Source of the DNA: Saksenaea vasiformis B4078
Taxonomy: Eukaryota; Mucoromycota; Mucoromycetes; Mucorales; Saksenaeaceae
Direction of reading: 5' to 3'
DNA: 51,051 nucleotides
NCBI GenBank assembly: GCA_000697055.1
Contig: JNDT01001714.1
Span: 1-51,051 of the forward strand
The position numbers were made by a program, and so were the translations under genes. Under the pieces are notes generated by a model. The model had not been told where the DNA came from and searched no databases. It saw only the letters and a program-made list of their open reading frames with translations. Each line of letters begins with the position of its first letter. Positions within the stretch are counted from its first letter, which is position 1. This document shows positions 1 through 11,439 of this stretch, in pieces.

Positions 1-1173
1 TACCATCGGCACTTCATCCACAGATAAACCTGATCTATTCAGACATCTAACAACGGATAGCTACAATCTAAAGATAATAGGATTCTGTCATGATCTTAAG
101 GTACCCTCCGACATCTCCTATCTTTTGATTAGTGCGGCAAGACAATTACGATGATTACGATCTTAGCATAGACACAGTGATTAGTCAGACGTCTCTGTCC
201 CTGAACAATGGGATTGTTATTCAGACTCAGCTAGATGACAGCTCTCCAACCTGACATTAATAATCATGGATCATCATCGATCCATGATGATTACTCAGAG
301 CCTACGCGTCCTCTGATTACTAAGATACTCAATAAGCATTCGAACAGTATAAATAGTACTGGTAGACATCTATAATTATCATCTTTACTTCTGAATAAAC
401 CTCTACCAAGAGTCTCAAAGTATTTCCCTATTGTTTCCCCTCTTACTAATTCCTCAAGCATCGACGATTAGAACAATTATCGGTGACCGAGAGCACCCCT
501 TAATCATCAATCGATTTCGGAATCGAACAGAGCACAACAATGCATGTGGCTGTTACTGTTTTAGTTCTTTCACGGCATACAGACAGAGGCAAGCAAAATA
601 CTCCTCACTTGGCATTGGGTGCGCCTTCTTCGTGTCGGATAAGCATCCCCGAACTCCTTATCTTCTCGGTCGTATCTACCACGGATTTAATGCGGTGTCG
701 CCGTACGCACTAACGGCGGATACTTTCGGGGTAAGTAAAAGATATCACTGCAATCATTTCATTTGACTAACCATGAAGTGCTATATGCCGCTCCAATAAA
801 TTTTGCGTCCATGGGAGTACCAAGCACATGTGAGTATTGTATGGACTTTCTGCCATAATTAGTACGCTAATTACGTACGCTTGCCTTATTTTTAGTGAAA
901 GAGTATCCCTTGCTGGACGCAAAATTTATTTAGAGTAGTGTACAGCATATTTCAATGAACGATACAGGGTCCCATGATGCAGAACAGACGAACATCTAAG
1001 TACACGTTTGCATACAGTGTGATTTTGTACAAGCAACCAAAAAAAAAGCGCAGTAGTCGTACCACCCGCTGAAGCGTCACACACACACAAAAAACCTAGC
1101 CACACAGATTGCACTGTGACACTTAATCTGCTGTGATGCACTGGCCTTCCCAGCGCTTTTGCTCACGTATTCC
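1..1173. other. Gene-free left edge
   Basis: No convincing coding region is seen. Short open frames here (for example 431-766) lack any recognisable motif or splice structure. The stretch contains the small inverted-repeat element at 786-947 and a short CA run near 1080. Confidence 0.5.
786..947. mobile_element. MITE-like element 1 with TA flanks
   Basis: About 162 bp bounded by terminal inverted repeats. The left end (786-811) reads TGCCGCTCCAATAAATTTTG and continues CGTCCA. The reverse complement of the right end (914-947) carries the same AATAAATTTTGCGTCCA core behind a slightly longer tip. Both ends are flanked by TA, the target-site duplication of Tc1/mariner-type elements. There is no coding capacity. 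A diverged relative lies at 3491-3631. The inverted repeat and the flanks are seen; the superfamily is inferred. Confidence 0.6.
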
Positions 1174-2883
1174 ATGTCAAATCACTTACCTACTGAGGTT
1201 ATATATCTCATCGGTAAGCATCTGTCGCAGACGGATCGCTACCATTGCCTGTTTGTTTGTTCGTCATGGAAGGCGGCTCTTCTTCCTATACTTTATCGCA
1301 ACGTGCATATACATAAGCGCTACAGGTTCCGACGTTTCTTGCAAACACTTGCCGACACCGAGACTACGAGCTATCCCTTTGGCCGTCTTATTCGCGAAAT
1401 TCATTTATCTGATACAGTGGGATTTTCTCGTGACGAATATTTTATGCTCCCGCGTCTTTGTCCTTCTTTGACTGCACTTGAGTTTGCATGGGATCTTTGG
1501 GAGTATCTTCCGAAAGTAGGAGCCATCGATGTCTGGAAGGGGCGGCTCAAGAGTTTAACGACACCTGTCATTATCCCGCCCTCCCCGCTGACGGAATACC
1601 TATTGGAGCATCCCACAAGATGCATAACTAAATTGGAGATGGATCTTCATGACGGTTGGATCGACTTGATTAAGTCGACGCCCGCGGTCGAGTCAATATG
1701 CGTCTTTCAAGGAGTAAATGAAATTCCTGTCATTACGATTGCGGAGATGGAAACACTACATACAATTGCACCACGTTTGCGAGAGCTGACCTTGTATGAT
1801 ATCAATCTCGTGGGTGATATACCAAGACATAGCACACCGTGCAGCGTTATGAAAACGATTGAATTGCGCGAAATGGAGGAGTTAACTGGTCGTTTCTGGA
1901 TTAAATACTTTGCACAAAAATATACGCATCTTGAAGCCGTCCTGTTGGATGGGTGTTCCTTCCAAGCAAGTGACATAAGGCAAGAGCTTGTCTCGCTTAC
2001 GAAGGTGTGCCACCATCTCAAGCAAATACGTATGAGGGATGGTACTAGCACTCAGCAACCTACAGAAGAAATAATGGACAGACTACATGCTATTGGTGCA
2101 CCGATTACCTACCTGTGTTTTCCGTGCTATCAGACCAACATTTTTGAAAAATGGATCGGCCATTTTCGGAAAACATTGTCCACCATCAAGTTAACTTTAA
2201 TTGACATGAGGTTGGCGGAAGAGATGCTCGCCGTGTTAAAGACATGTCCGTCATTAGAGAAGCTCTGGTTATGCGGCGTAAAGCAGGAGCCTTTCGGACG
2301 ACATATCGCGTTTGATGACTTTCTGGTTTCTTGCAAACATTTGAAGCACTTGGAACTGTGGTTTGTATCTCTTCTGTTGAGAAATAGTAAGTCGGCCCAG
2401 CGATCGTTTAGGCTGGAGACGTTGGAGATTATAGGTTGCCAAACCGAGCCAGATGTGTTTCGCTATATCTCCCGCACTTGCCCTCGTCTCTCTAAGCTCT
2501 CCTGCGATTTTCGTTGGGTGACGTTCGAGAAACCTCTCATTATGCGCATGCCAGAAACAAGGCTCAACAATCTCTGTATTGCTGGAGACCGCGGCATTGT
2601 CGTTCGATTGACGCAGAGCGACAAAACAGAGCGCATTCAGGAAAGAAAAAGAAATTATTATGGGCTTAGTGACCATGCGAAGATCGGGAGCTGGGACAGA
2701 TGGTACTATGAGAAACAAATTAATTCAAGAACGCAAGCTGTGCGATTGAAAAAGGAAAAAACCGACAAATGGTTAGAGGATCTTTGCGCTAAGGACATCG
2801 TATCTATCCAATGCCGATCTGTAGAAGGCTTTGAGCTTGGCATTACCCATGATCTGTTTTATTTTACTCGCCGCTACGTTTGA
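1174..2883 (+). CDS. F-box protein with leucine-rich-repeat-like body
   Basis: Single-exon protein of about 569 residues. The open frame runs 15 bases further upstream only from a TTG, so the ATG at 1174 is the likely start. The N-terminus (LPTEVIYLIGKHL, then a YHCLFVCSSWKAALLPILY stretch) has the spacing of an F-box, the motif that binds Skp1 in SCF ubiquitin ligases. The remainder is a long series of leucine-rich segments with repeated CPSLEKL/CKHLKHLEL-like units, typical of the substrate-binding region of FBXL proteins. The C-terminus is basic and lysine-rich. F-box/LRR genes are usually multi-copy in Mucoromycota. The substrate is unknown. No intron or frame damage is visible. Confidence 0.82.
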   Translation: MSNHLPTEVIYLIGKHLSQTDRYHCLFVCSSWKAALLPILYRNVHIHKRYRFRRFLQTLADTETTSYPFGRLIREIHLSDTVGFSRDEYFMLPRLCPSLTALEFAWDLWEYLPKVGAIDVWKGRLKSLTTPVIIPPSPLTEYLLEHPTRCITKLEMDLHDGWIDLIKSTPAVESICVFQGVNEIPVITIAEMETLHTIAPRLRELTLYDINLVGDIPRHSTPCSVMKTIELREMEELTGRFWIKYFAQKYTHLEAVLLDGCSFQASDIRQELVSLTKVCHHLKQIRMRDGTSTQQPTEEIMDRLHAIGAPITYLCFPCYQTNIFEKWIGHFRKTLSTIKLTLIDMRLAEEMLAVLKTCPSLEKLWLCGVKQEPFGRHIAFDDFLVSCKHLKHLELWFVSLLLRNSKSAQRSFRLETLEIIGCQTEPDVFRYISRTCPRLSKLSCDFRWVTFEKPLIMRMPETRLNNLCIAGDRGIVVRLTQSDKTERIQERKRNYYGLSDHAKIGSWDRWYYEKQINSRTQAVRLKKEKTDKWLEDLCAKDIVSIQCRSVEGFELGITHDLFYFTRRYV

Positions 2884-3833
2884 ACAAAATATCTGTAGAA
2901 AGCATGATCTCCGTTTTTTTTTCTTGTATCTGATTGTTTATCATCTGCAAAAGCGATTGAGATGGATCTGCATAATCTTGTAAATCTGTCTCTAGCAAGA
3001 TGAGGCAATTAAAGTTGATCTTATACCGCTGTTAGGGCCAGAATAGGCAGTGGAAGGATTTCAATGATAGGATCCACCATGAACGGTTGTAGCCGGATAG
3101 CTGTCTATTACAAGAGACATTATCTAGCACTAAATAAGCAGTTTTTCTTTGGCAACCGTTCTACTTGTGCTGCAAAAGGAAGTGCATCTGTTCAGAGGCC
3201 CCAACGTTCAGCTTGCGTCCTAAAGGGATGGTAATTGACTTCCGTTTGGAAGTTTTATTCCTTTGTCAGTAATCATCTTTGGATAAGGTACCTCCATACA
3301 TGTTTACGTACACGTGTGTGGGGGCCTGGCAATTTGTCTGAAAGCGCTCGTCAGGGCCACGATGAGTGACTATCCGCCTGGTTACCTTGTTTCTTTAATC
3401 AGCTTGTTCGACAAGGTAAGCTTTTCTTCTGCAATGGCGTAAATCTTTATTTTGAACTACTACATCATGCTGTTTATTGAATTGTTTTTATGCTACTCTA
3501 AATAAATCTCACGTTCGTGAAAACGCAATGAAGTATGCTGTCATTAGTGCAAAATTTTTTGTCAGAAGGTCAATTAACTTAAACATCAACTTGGCCTCTC
3601 TCTAATGGATGCAAAATTTATTCGAGCGGCATGAAAAATAGAAATCGAATAATGCTTGGAGGCCATTTCACTTATCTCCGAGGAGTAGTTCCACCTATCC
3701 GCGGAAGCCTAGACCTGAATCTGAAGCGGTTGGGAGTTCCACGGCGGGGGTAGTGGGGAGGCCGGTAGCATACGAGTAGTCATTTTTCAACGGTCTGCAA
3801 AGGATTTAAAGCGAAAGAGCGTCTGTATGTTTG
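2884..3833. other. Non-coding spacer with MITE-like element 2
   Basis: No gene is recognised between the F-box gene and the transposase remnant. The only structured item I see is the inverted-repeat element at 3491-3631. Confidence 0.5.
3491..3631. mobile_element. MITE-like element 2, diverged copy
   Basis: About 141 bp. The left tip TGCTACTCTAAATAAAT matches the right-end tip of the element at 786-947. The right end, reverse-complemented, reads TGCCGCTCGAATAAATTTTG and continues CATCCA, matching that element's left end. Left flank is TA; right flank is TG, possibly a mutated TA. No open frame. The interior is not obviously conserved between the two copies. Confidence 0.5.
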
Positions 3834-5295
3834 TTATGAAAGACGAGCCACCCTGAGCGTGTGATAAAATTTCGTTGAGCGAAGAGCGTAGAGCACCAAC
3901 ATGACCAAGGCGGTTCGGGCAGCCATCATGAAGCTTAAATGACAGAAAAAAGGGCATGCATGATCCTGGACATGTAATAAAAAATTAGCATGCTTACTGG
4001 GGACGTTTGTGCCAACAGAGCCAAAGTAAAGGGAAAAAAAAAGAAGGGAAAGAGTAGTGTCGACCTTAAGCACGCGACTTTTACGTGAGACAAAAAAGAA
4101 CCGTGATTCTTGCACGCTCTATCACTGGCACGTTTTTTACATGACACTTCCTGTGCACGGGACAATGAAACCGTGTCCCTGACACATCTTTCGTTAACTG
4201 ACGAATCAGACGCTCTACATTTGATATATAGGACAGAAAATGTCCTGTTCGTGTACCAATCCGATCATTAACTGTCTTCATTTGTTTTCTGTTAAATTTT
4301 CTCTTTTTGGGCAGAGATACAGCCTGAGGCTTCCTCAAAGATATATCTATCACTCCAGCCTCAGATATGGCGCCTAATATAGTAATCGTTACTCCCTTTC
4401 CCGTTGGTACAATGCCTTTTGCTGGTGTTCCCTTCAAAGAACGACCAAAATTTCTTTGCGTATGCAAGTTGAAACCAGCTTCATCGATGAAAACGCAATT
4501 TTTGATGAAGTCCAAGTCTTCCATCTTCTTCCACTTCTCAATTTTCTCCTTTCTCAGAGCGATCGCTCGATCAGAATTCCTTGCTGCAGGAAGTTTTTCC
4601 AACTTTTTCAAAGGTATGCGGCGTTTATTGACCAAATACCTATGCAACGCTGATTCTGAGATAAATAAGCCTTTGAACGCCTCACATAAGCTCCTTTTCA
4701 TATCGGTCAGGATAGCAGCGGGATTTTTGTCAAGATAAACTACAAGAAACTGGGAGTGAACTTCAGTAAGCTTACCAGAACGCGTAATAGGACGCTTTCT
4801 CCGAACACCAGCTAGACGTCTTTCTTCATCTCTATTGTACGTTTTGATATAAAGTTGAGCAATTCGAATATTTATGCCTGTGATCAGCGCTGCATCCTTT
4901 GCTGTTCTTCCTTCTTTAATCACTAAATCAAACAGCTTTTCTACTTGCTGTGGTATATATCGTCTGTATGATCCTCTCGTTCTAGTTTTAGTTAACCGTT
5001 CACGCTCCCCCGCGCGTGTTGTCGGTTTGGAAAGTGAACGAGGTTTGTTAAATCTCTTCCCAGCGACATCAACAGATGATCTATCCTCTGCCAACGTGCG
5101 CATATGCACACAGGCATCATCTACACTACCACTTCTTTCCCACCATACTTCATTCCAGATAGCTGCACATGCACAAGGCAATCCTGTCAGCTCATTCGAT
5201 TCATCATCCTGATGCATGTCGACCTCAGATGAGAAAAATCCATTAATATCCAAAGAAGCCTCTTCAACTTCCATATAAGCACGCAAGTCATACAT
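3834..5295 (-). pseudogene. Broken Tc1/mariner (IS630-type) transposase
   Basis: The main open frame is 5295-4081 (404 codons). Residues about 110-230 form a helix-turn-helix region (YIPQQVEKLFDLVIKEG, then RRKRPITRSGKL), followed by the DDE catalytic core. The first catalytic aspartate sits in NCVFIDEAGFNLH, the typical IS630/Tc1 context. The second aspartate, expected in a D-N-x-P-x-H motif, is missing: the frame reads RFHCPVHRKC, as if about a dozen bases including the aspartate codon were lost. Reading then leaves the family pattern and stops. The PYSP...E segment with the third acidic residue is not found; the 250 bases downstream to 3834 hold only frame-shifted remains. No terminal inverted repeats were identified. 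I conclude a dead copy. Confidence 0.8.
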
Positions 5296-6403
5296 CGATT
5301 TTCAAGAGGAAAGGTGTGCTTCCTTTCTTGGCAAGCAGCTGAGTTTCTACGACGACAAAAAGTATTATTTAGGTAGCGCAAACTTTCGGTTGGTCAACGC
5401 GAAGTCACATGCAAACCACTGACTTACCACCTACACGTCATCTTCCAGTGACTTGGTGTGCCCTAAAGCATGTTTTTCATACGCCTTTGGATCGAGGTAA
5501 TTGCAGTGCGCCAATGCCATATTGTGACGAGTTGTTTCAACTGCCTGGAGCAGCTGGCGCCTTATGAATTATCGTGGGTGGGAAGATGGATATATACATC
5601 TGCCGACAACTGCCTTCTGCCGCCTATTTCATGGGCCCCGGAAGGCTTCAATATGTGCGCTCTCTACCGCATGGTGTGGTCCGATGCATTATTGTACTCC
5701 CGCCCCCAAGCCCTGGAGAGCTTCTGCGCACTGCTCATCATGAATTACGATTGACTTATAAGTTAAGTTTACTGATCCGTAATGCAACGTGGATGTTGAT
5801 TATCTGAAATGGAACTTGTATAGACTCGCATGGGTACATTCTGCTGGCTCATATATGAGATGTCGTAATCAGATTGGACTGATCGGCTCTGATCCGCTAC
5901 AGAGAAAGCCAACCGAAAAGAGATCCGGTCGTAATGAAATGGAAATGTGTCATTGATCTATGATTGCAGTCCGATCCATCTGGACTAACAAAAGTTTCGG
6001 TTGAATAGAGGACGTTGTCAGTCTCACCGAACGCCTTCGTCTGATTGTTTTATTCAGGTCTTCGTGATATTTCCGCTTAAGTAACTAATCGTTATAGATC
6101 AAACCAAATTTTTGAATATGAGTATCCCTGAGATGTCCAAACTACATGTATGCTCCATTTCATATCTCAGTTACTTTTGTGTCAGATTGTATGAAGCTGC
6201 TCTTCAAGTTAGCTTTCAGTCATGGCATAAGCCTACATAATTGCACTTTCGAATTTCTTAGATACAATAAAGGTGTATAAAATAGAACAGGACGGTCTAA
6301 TACCGGAGCTAAATTGCGAGTGAATTCATAGCAACGACATCAGCAATTTGCGAAAAAAGAAAAAGGAAGAGAATATAAAATTAAAACGCTAGTGGAGCTG
6401 ACG
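5296..6403. other. Spacer, nothing recognised
   Basis: The short open frames at 5470-5807 overlap in two frames and carry no family signal. A near-palindrome at about 5417-5455 (CCACTGACTT ... CCAGTGACTT) is the only structure noted. Confidence 0.4.
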
Positions 6404-8625
6404 TCATTTGCCCCGCAATGCTTGTGTTTCATGCTGTTTCTTAGCAGGACTGACGTTCGTCTCGGGCAAAAATATGGCATTATCTGCTGAGCATGATGCT
6501 TGTTCAGGCAGACAGCACATATAAAGCTCATCATCATCGTCAGTACTTTGTTCAACTGAAGAGATCGTACGCCGTACAATCTCCTTAGCTGTCCATGCCA
6601 TGACAATCATGTTCAACGCCTTGGGAAATTCTGCTATGCTGGGAGGTACTGCATGTGTCCTGGTTCTTAACACGCGACAAACGTAACCTTGTGGAGAGTC
6701 CAGCCGTAGCAAAACGAAGTGGAGTCCTGTGGAAGTAAAGGTTATCAACGGGACAAGTTGAAAGAATATGTGGCCGTACCAGAATGTATCAGTCCAATGA
6801 CTTCCAGTGCCCGCACGGACTCTTCTTGGTTTTTCACCAGTCTTGATAGTGAGACGAACATGTCTCTCATGATTTTTGGTGCCTTATGACCTCGTTCGCG
6901 TATAATCTTAGTATTGTTGATTGGGCAAGTACCACAACCGCGGCCGACCTCTGCGCAACCAAATTCCGCTGATGGTGTTCTAATAGCAATGTCCACTCTT
7001 CGACCAATAAACTGCCGTTGCAATTTTGTCAACCCGCTCACTGTTCTATCCTTGTTTTTCCGTTCCCCAGATGCGTGGCTAGGGGACTCGCCCCTAATGA
7101 TTGATTATTAACATTACGATGTAGAACGATGACCTTGTACCTCACAATATCAATGTCCGGGATGTTTTCAAAGCACTTGTCAAACATCCGCCAGACATGG
7201 ACATTGTACCACTGCTCAAGGTGGGCCCGAGAAAAGTTACCAGCTTCATATTCTGCCAACCTAAAACATTTTAATTACGACACTATGTCATAATACGAAT
7301 CGCCCATCTTATGAAGCTGCTTACAGGTCATAAATGGATTGGCGTATCCAATCGTGGTCGAAATATATGTTACGATCGAAGTCCTCATCCCAAATCTGGG
7401 ACTTGAATATTGCCTTCCTCAGTGTCTTAGCGTCGGTCTATGAAATTTGAGTCCTGTTTAAGGGAATTTTGCTTATGGATTTTGTTTCTAATTACCAGCT
7501 TAAAAGATTTTAGGTACGTGTATAAATCTTCGGGCATGGTTGGTGTCGACTTTACGTTCGTCGTTGCAATCTCGGACATTTCTTCTTCTGAGAACGTCCC
7601 TGAAGATATATATGTTGTATCAGTAACGTCAATTACGAACGAATGTGACAGACTAATCACAACAATGTCAAACATCAACATCTGATTATCTGTAGTGCAT
7701 ACTGTTCGTGTTTACACCGCATTCCGTAGTTGAAGAGCGCATCCTCCACAATTTTGCCAGTCGACAGTCGCCATTTCTTTTCGCTGTTCATTTTTTCGAA
7801 CGCTTGTTGATATTTTTCTAGATGATTTTTATTGTGCACGACTCATCAGTACCCATACATGTCTTAACACTGTGGCATCTCAGTCTACACATTAATTCTT
7901 ACCCTTCAATGCAGTATCGGATGTAGTTTCTTGCGGATTCGGGTTGAAAAATCTGTCAATTTCGTCAGGAGTCTAACACATTCATCAGTATTGAAAATCA
8001 TAGCAACCAAATTTCACTTGCTTCTGAAGTCTCCCGCGCTGATCGTTCTTCAGATTCATCGGTACATATCTGAACCATTTGAACATGATTTAGCTTTCCA
8101 TGACCTCCCACTTTTGAGACGTACCCTTTTATTGCTGGGTTCAGCGTTATCGTACTCGTTCTGCCGTTTTTCAGATGCCTTCTTCTTTTTTTTTTTGCTG
8201 AATTGAGTTTCCTCTTCAATACCAATTGAACATTTATACCTTATCTTCTATTAAGTCCTCGTATATATATAGTTTAAACCGAGCTTTTGCTAGAGCTTCT
8301 TCTGTCTCTGCGTCCTCATTTGCTTGTGCGATTACTAGATTGCGCCAGTATGCTTCAACATTAGATTTATTACAAATCTAGTCAACTGCGTATAAGCAAT
8401 GGCAAGGCTATTAGAAACTCTTAAAGAACAAACCTCAAATCCTTTTTGACGTATTCTCTTTGCCCAGTCGCGTACGCTTGTACTCCGATTTGAGCGCGAC
8501 AGCTCACCAACGGCAGTTTTAAATTCCTTTTCTCCATGTGCACGATTGGTAAACAAAAATTGTTTGTAGAATTCAATCAAACTGAAGTCTCTGTGGTAAT
8601 CTTTCAGATATTTTATGCTATCCAT
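6404..8625 (-). CDS. Multi-exon orphan protein, possible REase-like domain (locus A)
   Basis: Several exons join cleanly. Exon 8625-8434 (MDSIKYLKDYHRDFSLIEFY...) joins 8377-8240 (ICNKSNVEAYWRNLVIAQA...) in phase. Further down, an exon ending at 7325 joins 7260-7141 and then 7093-6745, all in phase, giving LEQWYNVHVWRMFDKCF and then GRRVDIAIRTPSAEFGCAEV. A last segment (6735-6404) contains LDSPQGYVCRVLRT. The middle (about 8200-7440) has open pieces in different frames, one beside an 11-A run. The pattern (EAYWRNL, WYN-HVW, GRRxDI...EFGxxExGR, TKIIRERGHKAPKIMRDM) matches my memory of a large repeated Mucorales protein family without known function. The D...E-F-G-x-x-E spacing is reminiscent of PD-(D/E)XK nucleases, which is inference. 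The locus may be a gene or a decaying copy. Confidence 0.5.
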
Positions 8626-8715
8626 CCTGCGTTGACCAAATTACAAAGCCAACACCACTAGAAAATGGTTCCGCTACACGCACCGAGGTGTTTGCCAGCC
8701 ACCAGCGAAAACATA

Positions 8716-11236
8716 TTACATGAGTGTCCCTAAGCGGTAGATTCTGAGTGTCTGTAGCAATTCCCCTTCCACTCCCGTTTTTCCTTTAGTTTCTTCAAAA
8801 GCCCTCACAGCCTTTCTCTTCTGCGATTGAATTGATCCTTTCTGGTCCAACAAATCTGATATCTTACTGAACAATCGTTGTGCAATTACCTTCAAGGCAT
8901 TTTCATCCATAGCGTCCATGCCATTGTCTTCCGTCGTTGTGATTGAACGCTTGGTTGAGCGTCGTTTTTCGCATTTTGATCTAACTGGTTGCACAGTCTC
9001 CTTTAGTTGTCCATGCACCGGCGCTACTCCAGGCGGCGTAACAGCAATCCGATAATCAAACACCAGACCATGATCGTCACACAAGTCCTCGATTTTTGTC
9101 ATATCGAAGAATGCTGAAAAGATGGCATACTTATTCGATAGCGCCCCTCGGAGATCAGTAATGGGTTCATCATTGCCATCCCATAGATAAAACTCGCCAC
9201 TTGATGAGCCAAACATCTCATACAAGGCCACTGCGTCCATCGATAGTGAATGTATGTCTCCTGCGGATATTTCTCGCATTAACGTTGGATATCCGACTAT
9301 CCATAAAATCGTGTTCGCTAATACCACGAACGGCATGTAGTCCGCGATAATATTTTCTTTTCGTTCATTCCCCGTGATCAAATACGGTCGCAAAGCATTC
9401 ACGATCTTCAGCACAGCTTCGACTTCCTGTGTCTCCAAAGGACTTCTGCCCTTCCAATTGCCTGTTGCATGAGATTTTTCTGCGTGCTCTTTGACTTCAC
9501 TGGAGAATAATAACTTCTTTGTTAACGCCTTAATCATATTGATTCGCGCACTTGGAGGCTCCTTTCGCATCACTGGATTTCCTGGATTGTCTTCGTCGTC
9601 GTCCGTAGATTCCACACTCTCTAATGCTTCGACGATTTCATCCTCCCCTATACCTGCCTCCACCATTTTCTCCTCAGAGTAGACCTGAAATCACACAGTT
9701 TAATAACCGCCAAGATGTATCAAACATAACTTGTTACCTCATCTTCGTCATCTTCCTGTTCTTCCTCTTCGCTTTGTTTCTCAAGGTGGCTCGGAATGTT
9801 TGCTTCGGCAACACAAACTTTTGTATCCTGCAAGCAAATTACATATATTAGAATGGCCTCTCAATTACGTGGTAGTTGCCTTAGCTTGCGTTCTTTCCTT
9901 CCTTTTTTGCCACTGTAGATTGATTCTCTCTATGCGTTTCTGAGACCCGTATCCCCTAGCCTGCCACTTTGGGTATTCCTCTTTGTCCATAGCCTGCGCC
10001 AGACGGTTGTCACATTTTTTATAGTACTTCTTTTCTTTGTGCAATATTTCGCGCTGAGTAAAACGGTTGCTACGTTTTGATGCTTTCCGTTTCTCCTTCT
10101 CCTCTGCCTTCTCGGTAGCTAGCTTGTGCACAAAATCCTTATGCCGTTTCTCGCGCTCTGGGGCCAAGAGTAGTCTCAGTAATACTCTCGTCAGGTATTC
10201 AGCTGCTTTTTCAACAATTGAGCCGTTCCAAATGTTATCCAAGTCTTTGAATAGAGAGCTTAGGAAGCAGTCATGGTCTTTGATAGCCCTTTTGGTACTT
10301 TCACTGTATCTTCGAAACCATCGGGCTCAAGTTGTGCCCACAATGGACGCTTTTTTTTTTTCGTTTGGGTTTCATTGTGTCCCACAAGTTGTTGGTGCAG
10401 ATACTGTAGATGTTCATGTCCAAATAGGCGTGGGTATTCTTCATCTTCACGCCTGAAAGGCGGCGCCACTGGTGGACGATCCCACCGATCAATGGGAGTT
10501 TTATCTCTGATTGCATATGGAGGAACAATATCTGAGACGAGAAAACTTTCGCCGCCAATGTTGCAATGCTTCAAAATATTGGCACGAGTGATCGCTGCGA
10601 TGTCTGAAATCTGATCGGTTATCTGAATGGCAGATGAATAGATTTTTTCGTTAAATACTTCAACTATTTCTGCCGACAAATCGTCACGGAGGAGCTTTGG
10701 CATTCTTATGCTACAGGTCCGTATTTTTCTTCTTGTTCCTCGTCATCCTTCAGCTTCACAGCGGTGTCTGTAGAAAGTGCTATCCGGTCAAAATTTTCAC
10801 GAACGTACTTCCTCCACTCGCTGCTGTGGGTGCTGGATGCACCAATGATTCTTTGGGCGGTACCATCCGGTACTTCCCCGAGACGATCCACGATTTCCCA
10901 GGTACCTCTTGGCAGATGTCGACTTTTTTCTATCTCCTCCTTTTTCTTTGCTAATACTTTCTCGATTTTGGCATCCTCCTTCTCCCGGGCTTCTCGGCTC
11001 ATGCGAAGCTCGCCTTCGCTTTTGACTCTTATGGCTTTAACATTTGAAATTATGGAGCGCAGGATGTTGTCAAATGCCTTATGCAGGTTCTCCCTCGCAA
11101 CAAGGACTGTAATACTCTGCTGATCTTTTCCTTTCTTCTTTGCTTTTGTTCCTTTTTTAAAAGTAGGACAAGAAACATGGCTAGGGATGGGATTCTGTTT
11201 ACGACGACGCCTTGATGGTCGCCTTGGCATAACGAT
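8716..11236 (-). CDS. Multi-exon orphan protein (locus B)
   Basis: The large last exon is 9684-8716 (VYSEEKMVEAGIGEDEI...). It joins in phase across a 53-nt intron to 9827-9738, a very acidic segment. Upstream open pieces are 10242-9869 (basic, lysine/arginine-rich), 10703-10260 and 11236-10706, the last starting MPRRPSRRRRKQNPIPSH with a long charged coiled coil. Joins among these three need frame changes that I could not resolve as introns, so the 5' half may hold frameshifts. The C-terminal exon has a hydrophobic core (ADYMPFVVLANTILWIVGYP), then YEMFGSSSGEFYLWDG and SAFFDMTKIEDLCDDHGL, and a basic nuclear-signal-like KRRSTKRS. I do not recognise a characterised domain. It may form one gene with locus A. 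Confidence 0.45.
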
Positions 11237-11439
11237 CAACAGAAAAACTGGAAGGACAGATAATAGCGGAGAAAAACAACAGGCAGAAGTAGTACGTGCA
11301 CAATCATACAAAGGCAAAGAATAACAAAAAAGCGGTAGAAGATAATACGCGAACAATAAGACAAGGGCAGAGAATAAGTGAAAAAAAAAGCAAAAGAGAA
11401 GGTAATACGTGGCCAAAGGAGCCAGGATCTTATACAAGT

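Noticed and set aside
431..766. 111-codon frame near the left edge
   Set aside because: No motif, begins in AT-rich DNA, no homologous feel or intron context.
2269..2718. 149-codon minus-strand frame inside the F-box gene
   Set aside because: Antisense shadow of a well-supported coding region.
5417..5455. Near-palindrome as transposon terminal repeat
   Set aside because: No matching sequence at the other side of the broken transposase.
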